Shown here one piece after another: positions 61,645 through 64,000 of a DNA stretch of 64,000 nucleotides (the first letter of the stretch is position 1; every line of letters begins with the position of its first letter). The stretch is from Streptomyces longwoodensis. GTDB lineage: Bacteria > Actinomycetota > Actinomycetes > Streptomycetales > Streptomycetaceae. The stretch spans positions 124,001-188,000 of the forward strand of contig NZ_KQ948558.1 in NCBI RefSeq assembly GCF_001514125.1. Reading direction: 5' to 3'. The position numbers and the translations under genes were made by a program. The notes under the pieces were generated by a model. The model searched no databases. It had not been told where the DNA came from and saw nothing but the letters and a program-made list of their open reading frames with translations.

Positions 61645-61764
61645 ATGCGCGTGCCCAGGCAGCCGGTACGGGTCCGGTCCACGGCAGGACGGCCCGTGCG
61701 CCCCGAGTCCCCCGTGCGCCCCGCCGACCCGGCGGCCCCCGTCCGCCCGGGCGGTGCCGGGTGA
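61645..61764 (+). CDS. Possible 39-residue Pro/Arg-rich leader ORF of antH
   Basis: ATG with AGGGAG just upstream, 39 codons with strongly GC-biased third positions, ending in a TGA that overlaps the GTG of antH (GTGA). The peptide contains PVRP three times (RPVRPESPVRP and later PVRP). antH itself has only a weak ribosome-binding site, so coupled translation through this ORF is plausible. No family recognised. Confidence 0.4.
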   Translation: MRVPRQPVRVRSTAGRPVRPESPVRPADPAAPVRPGGAG

Positions 61765-62834
61765 CCGCGCCGACCGCCGTCACCCACGGCACCGGGCCGG
61801 CCCCGGGCGCCGCGGAGGACGAACTCCTCGCCCACTTCGACGCGTTGATCGCCGAGGGCGAGACGATCGAGCCCCGCGACTGGATGCCCGACGGCTACCG
61901 CCGCATGCTGACCCGCCAGATCGCCCAGCACGCCCACTCCGAGATCATCGGCATGCAGCCCGAGGGCGCCTGGCTGACCCGCGCCCCGTCCCTGCACCGC
62001 AAGTCGGTGCTCATCGCCAAGGTCCAGGACGAGGCCGGCCACGGCCTGTACCTGTACTCCGCCGCCGAGACGCTGGGCGTGGACCGTGCCGACCTCCTCG
62101 ACGCCCTGCACCACGGCCGCCAGCGCGCCTCCGCCACCTTCAACCACCCGGCGCTGACCTGGGCGGACACCGGCGCCATCGCCTGGCTGACGGACGGCGC
62201 CGCCGTGATCAACCAGGCCCCGCTGTGCCGCACGTCGTACGGGCCGTACGCACGGGCCATGCGCCGCGTCTGCCAGGAGGAGGCCTTCCACGTGCGCCAG
62301 GGCTACGACCTGATGCGCGCCCTGTGCGAGGGCACACCCGAGCAGAAGGCGATGGCGCAGGACGCGGTGGACCGCTGGTGGCTGCCGGCCGTGGCGCTGA
62401 TGTTCGGGCCGCCCGACACCGAGGCGGGCGGGTCCGACGCGCGCACCGCCGCGCTCGGCGCCGCCGTCTCGCGCCGCGCGATGGCCTGGGGCATCAAGCG
62501 GCACACCAACGACGAGCTGCGCCAGCGCTTCGTCGACAGTTGCGTCCCGCAGGCCGAGCGCCTGGGCCTGACCCTGCCCGACCCGGCGATCCGCTGGAAC
62601 GAGGAGCGCGGGCACTACGACTTCACCCCGATCGACTGGGACACCTACCGCACGGCCCTGGGCGAGGAGACCCACTGGGCGCGCCGGCGCATCGACCACC
62701 GCAGGGCCGCCCACGAGGACGGCGCCTGGGTCCGGGAGGCCGCCGCCGCGTACGCGGCCCGCGAGGAGGCAGCCGGGCCACCGGCCGGTCCCGGCGCGGA
62801 CGTCCCCCGGCAGACGCAGGAGGAGCGCGCATGA
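61761..62834 (+). CDS. antH: AntH, PaaA-like oxygenase catalytic subunit
   Basis: A 357-residue ferritin-like di-iron monooxygenase subunit homologous to phenylacetyl-CoA epoxidase PaaA. The iron-binding helices carry DEAGH and EEAFH (ExxH motifs), with KHTNDELRQRFVD downstream. In the antimycin pathway AntHIJKL oxygenate anthraniloyl-S-AntG to give 3-aminosalicyloyl-S-AntG. GTG start; C-terminal 25 residues are Pro/Gly-rich. Overlaps antI as ATGA. Confidence 0.94.
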   Translation: MTAPTAVTHGTGPAPGAAEDELLAHFDALIAEGETIEPRDWMPDGYRRMLTRQIAQHAHSEIIGMQPEGAWLTRAPSLHRKSVLIAKVQDEAGHGLYLYSAAETLGVDRADLLDALHHGRQRASATFNHPALTWADTGAIAWLTDGAAVINQAPLCRTSYGPYARAMRRVCQEEAFHVRQGYDLMRALCEGTPEQKAMAQDAVDRWWLPAVALMFGPPDTEAGGSDARTAALGAAVSRRAMAWGIKRHTNDELRQRFVDSCVPQAERLGLTLPDPAIRWNEERGHYDFTPIDWDTYRTALGEETHWARRRIDHRRAAHEDGAWVREAAAAYAAREEAAGPPAGPGADVPRQTQEERA

Positions 62835-63142
62835 ACCGCGACGACGAGGGCGCGCCCGCGTCCTGGGAAGTTTTCCTGCGGGCCCGCCGCGGACTCGCCC
62901 ACCAGCACGTGGGCTCGGTGCGGGCCACCGGTCCCGACGCGGCGCTGGCCGTCGCCCGCGACCTGTACACGCGCCGCGGCGACCCGCTGTCGCTGTGGGT
63001 GGTGCGCTCGGACGCCGTGCACACGGCGTCCCCGGACGAACGCGACCCGTACTTCGCGGGCGCCCGGCACAAGCCGTACCGCTACCCCGAGCACTTCCCG
63101 CCGCTCACCGAGAAGGGGACCGAGGGTGACCACGACCAGTGA
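62831..63142 (+). CDS. antI: AntI, PaaB-like oxygenase subunit
   Basis: A 103-residue PaaB-family subunit (SWEVFLRARRGLAHQHVGSV, DLYTRRGDPLSLWVV). It bridges catalytic subunits in the oxygenase complex. Overlaps antH by 4 bp and antJ by 17 bp. Confidence 0.93.
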   Translation: MNRDDEGAPASWEVFLRARRGLAHQHVGSVRATGPDAALAVARDLYTRRGDPLSLWVVRSDAVHTASPDERDPYFAGARHKPYRYPEHFPPLTEKGTEGDHDQ

Positions 63143-63926
63143 GACGCGGACGGACACCTCCGCCGTCCCCTCCGCCGACGCCGACCTCGCGACCTACCTG
63201 CTGCGCCTGGGCGACGACGCCCTGGTGCTCGGGCAGCGGCTGTGCGGGTGGATCACGCGGGCGCCCCTGATCGAGGAAGACCTGGCCCTGTCCAACATCG
63301 CCCTCGACCTCGTCGGCCACGCGCGGACGCTGTTCACCCTCGCCGGGCGGCTCGACGGCACCGGCCGCACCGAGGACGACTTCGCCTTCACGCGCCGCGA
63401 ACGCGAGTTCACCAACGCCCTGCTGACCGAGCTGCCCAACGGCGACTTCGCGGTGACCGTCGCGCGCCAGCTCGCCCACACCCACTACGCGTCGCTGCTG
63501 TACGAGGCCCTGGCCGGCTGCCCGGACCCGGAACTCGCCGCCTTCGGCGCGCGGGCGGCCAAGGAGGTGGCCTTCCACCGGCTGCACGCCGACCGCTGGG
63601 TCCGTCAACTGGGTCTCGGCACACCGGAGAGCGCGCGCCGGATGCAGCGGGGCCTGGAGCGGGTGTGGCCCTACACGGCCGAACTCTTCGACGAGGACGA
63701 CGTCGTACGACGCCTCGCCGCCACCGGCACGGTGCCCTCACCGGCGCCGCTGCGCCCCGAGTGGGAACGGCGCGTCACCGAGGTGGTCACCGGCGCGGGG
63801 CTCACCGTGCCGACGCCCTCCTGGCAGGCGCGCGGCGGCCGTTCGGGTCTGCACACCGAGGAGTTCACCGACCTGGTCGGAGAACTGCAGTCGGTGCACC
63901 GGCAGTTCCCCGGGGGGACCTGGTGA
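63126..63926 (+). CDS. antJ: AntJ, PaaC-like oxygenase structural subunit
   Basis: A 266-residue PaaC-family protein: YLLRLGDDALVLGQRLCGWITRAPLIEEDLALSNIALDLVGHARTL and VARQLAHTHYASLLYEAL. It forms the structural partner of the AntH catalytic subunit. GTG start, followed by antK with a GTGA overlap. Confidence 0.94.
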   Translation: MTTTSETRTDTSAVPSADADLATYLLRLGDDALVLGQRLCGWITRAPLIEEDLALSNIALDLVGHARTLFTLAGRLDGTGRTEDDFAFTRREREFTNALLTELPNGDFAVTVARQLAHTHYASLLYEALAGCPDPELAAFGARAAKEVAFHRLHADRWVRQLGLGTPESARRMQRGLERVWPYTAELFDEDDVVRRLAATGTVPSPAPLRPEWERRVTEVVTGAGLTVPTPSWQARGGRSGLHTEEFTDLVGELQSVHRQFPGGTW

Positions 63927-64000
63927 GCGCGGCGGTGGACGCGGCGGTGGACACCGACGAGAACGCCGTGAGCAGCGCCGCCCGGCACACCGCAGCGCCC
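63923..64000 (+). CDS. antK: AntK, PaaD-like protein, 5' end only
   Basis: GTG overlaps the antJ stop and the frame stays open to the end of the window (26 codons, VSAAVDAAVDTDENAVSS...). The visible residues are too few for a domain match; assignment as the PaaD-like iron-sulfur assembly factor rests on gene order. Confidence 0.65.
   Translation, partial: MSAAVDAAVDTDENAVSSAARHTAAP

Noticed and set aside
61761..63926. PaaABC-like genes as a phenylacetate catabolism operon
   Set aside because: They are divergent from an acyl carrier protein and aryl-AMP ligase next to an antimycin NRPS/PKS, and no paaK, paaG or paaZ genes are seen, so they are antHIJ.
1..64000. tRNA, rRNA, CRISPR arrays, insertion sequences or prophage
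   Set aside because: I looked for these by eye and found no cloverleaf-type sequence, spaced repeats, transposase motifs or flanking inverted repeats. A covariance-model search could still find a missed tRNA.

Overview
The window is chromosomal DNA from a Streptomyces or close relative. GC is very high, third codon positions are almost all G or C, GTG starts and GTGA/ATGA stop-start overlaps are common, and several families are typical of the genus (PAS-LuxR regulator, secreted chitinase and glycosidases, DasR-type operator, a TTA codon). I see no rRNA, tRNA, CRISPR array or insertion sequence.

Region 1 (1-7.3 kb) is a carbohydrate locus: a LacI-family regulator, a GH3 glycosidase, a secreted DUF1996 protein and a secreted TIM-barrel glycosidase with two F5/8C (discoidin) domains. 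Palindromes of the LacI operator type lie at 1148 and 7240.

Region 2 (8.3-19.8 kb) is a compact cluster that I cannot match to a known pathway. It has a glutamine-type A-Ox-T-TE synthetase of the indigoidine class with a PptA-like tautomerase appended, a serine acetyltransferase, an ATP-grasp/cysteine-synthase fusion, two more ATP-grasp ligases, an MFS pump and a cupin. The inferred logic is: serine is acetylated, the beta carbon is substituted by the PLP domain, ATP-grasp enzymes make amide bonds, the synthetase makes a cyclised dehydro-glutamine unit, and the MFS protein exports the product. The synthetase carries one TTA codon.

Region 3 (19.9-30.8 kb) holds a nucleoside deaminase, an LLM oxidoreductase/MFS/orphan binding-protein operon, and a complete peptide-type ABC importer preceded by a short cysteine-containing leader peptide and a hairpin. 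An HxlR regulator and a broken dehydrogenase gene follow.

Region 4 (30.8-39.8 kb) is ordinary chromosome: GH19 chitinase with a DasR-type operator, PPK2, CPBP protease, a two-component system, a secreted lamin-tail protein and an XRE/TPR regulator.

Region 5 (40.4-64 kb) is most of an antimycin-type depsipeptide cluster in the order PAS-LuxR regulator, antA, antB | antC, antD, antE | MarR, MBL hydrolase | antQ-like PPTase, antF, antG | antH, antI, antJ, antK (cut by the window end). AntF/G load an aryl starter, AntH-K are the phenylacetyl-CoA-epoxidase-like oxygenase that modifies it, AntC adds Thr and a reduced keto acid, AntD adds an alkylmalonyl unit and cyclises, AntE supplies alkylmalonyl-CoA and AntB acylates. 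Two palindromes matching the PimM/FscRI PAS-LuxR consensus lie in the antB-antC gap.
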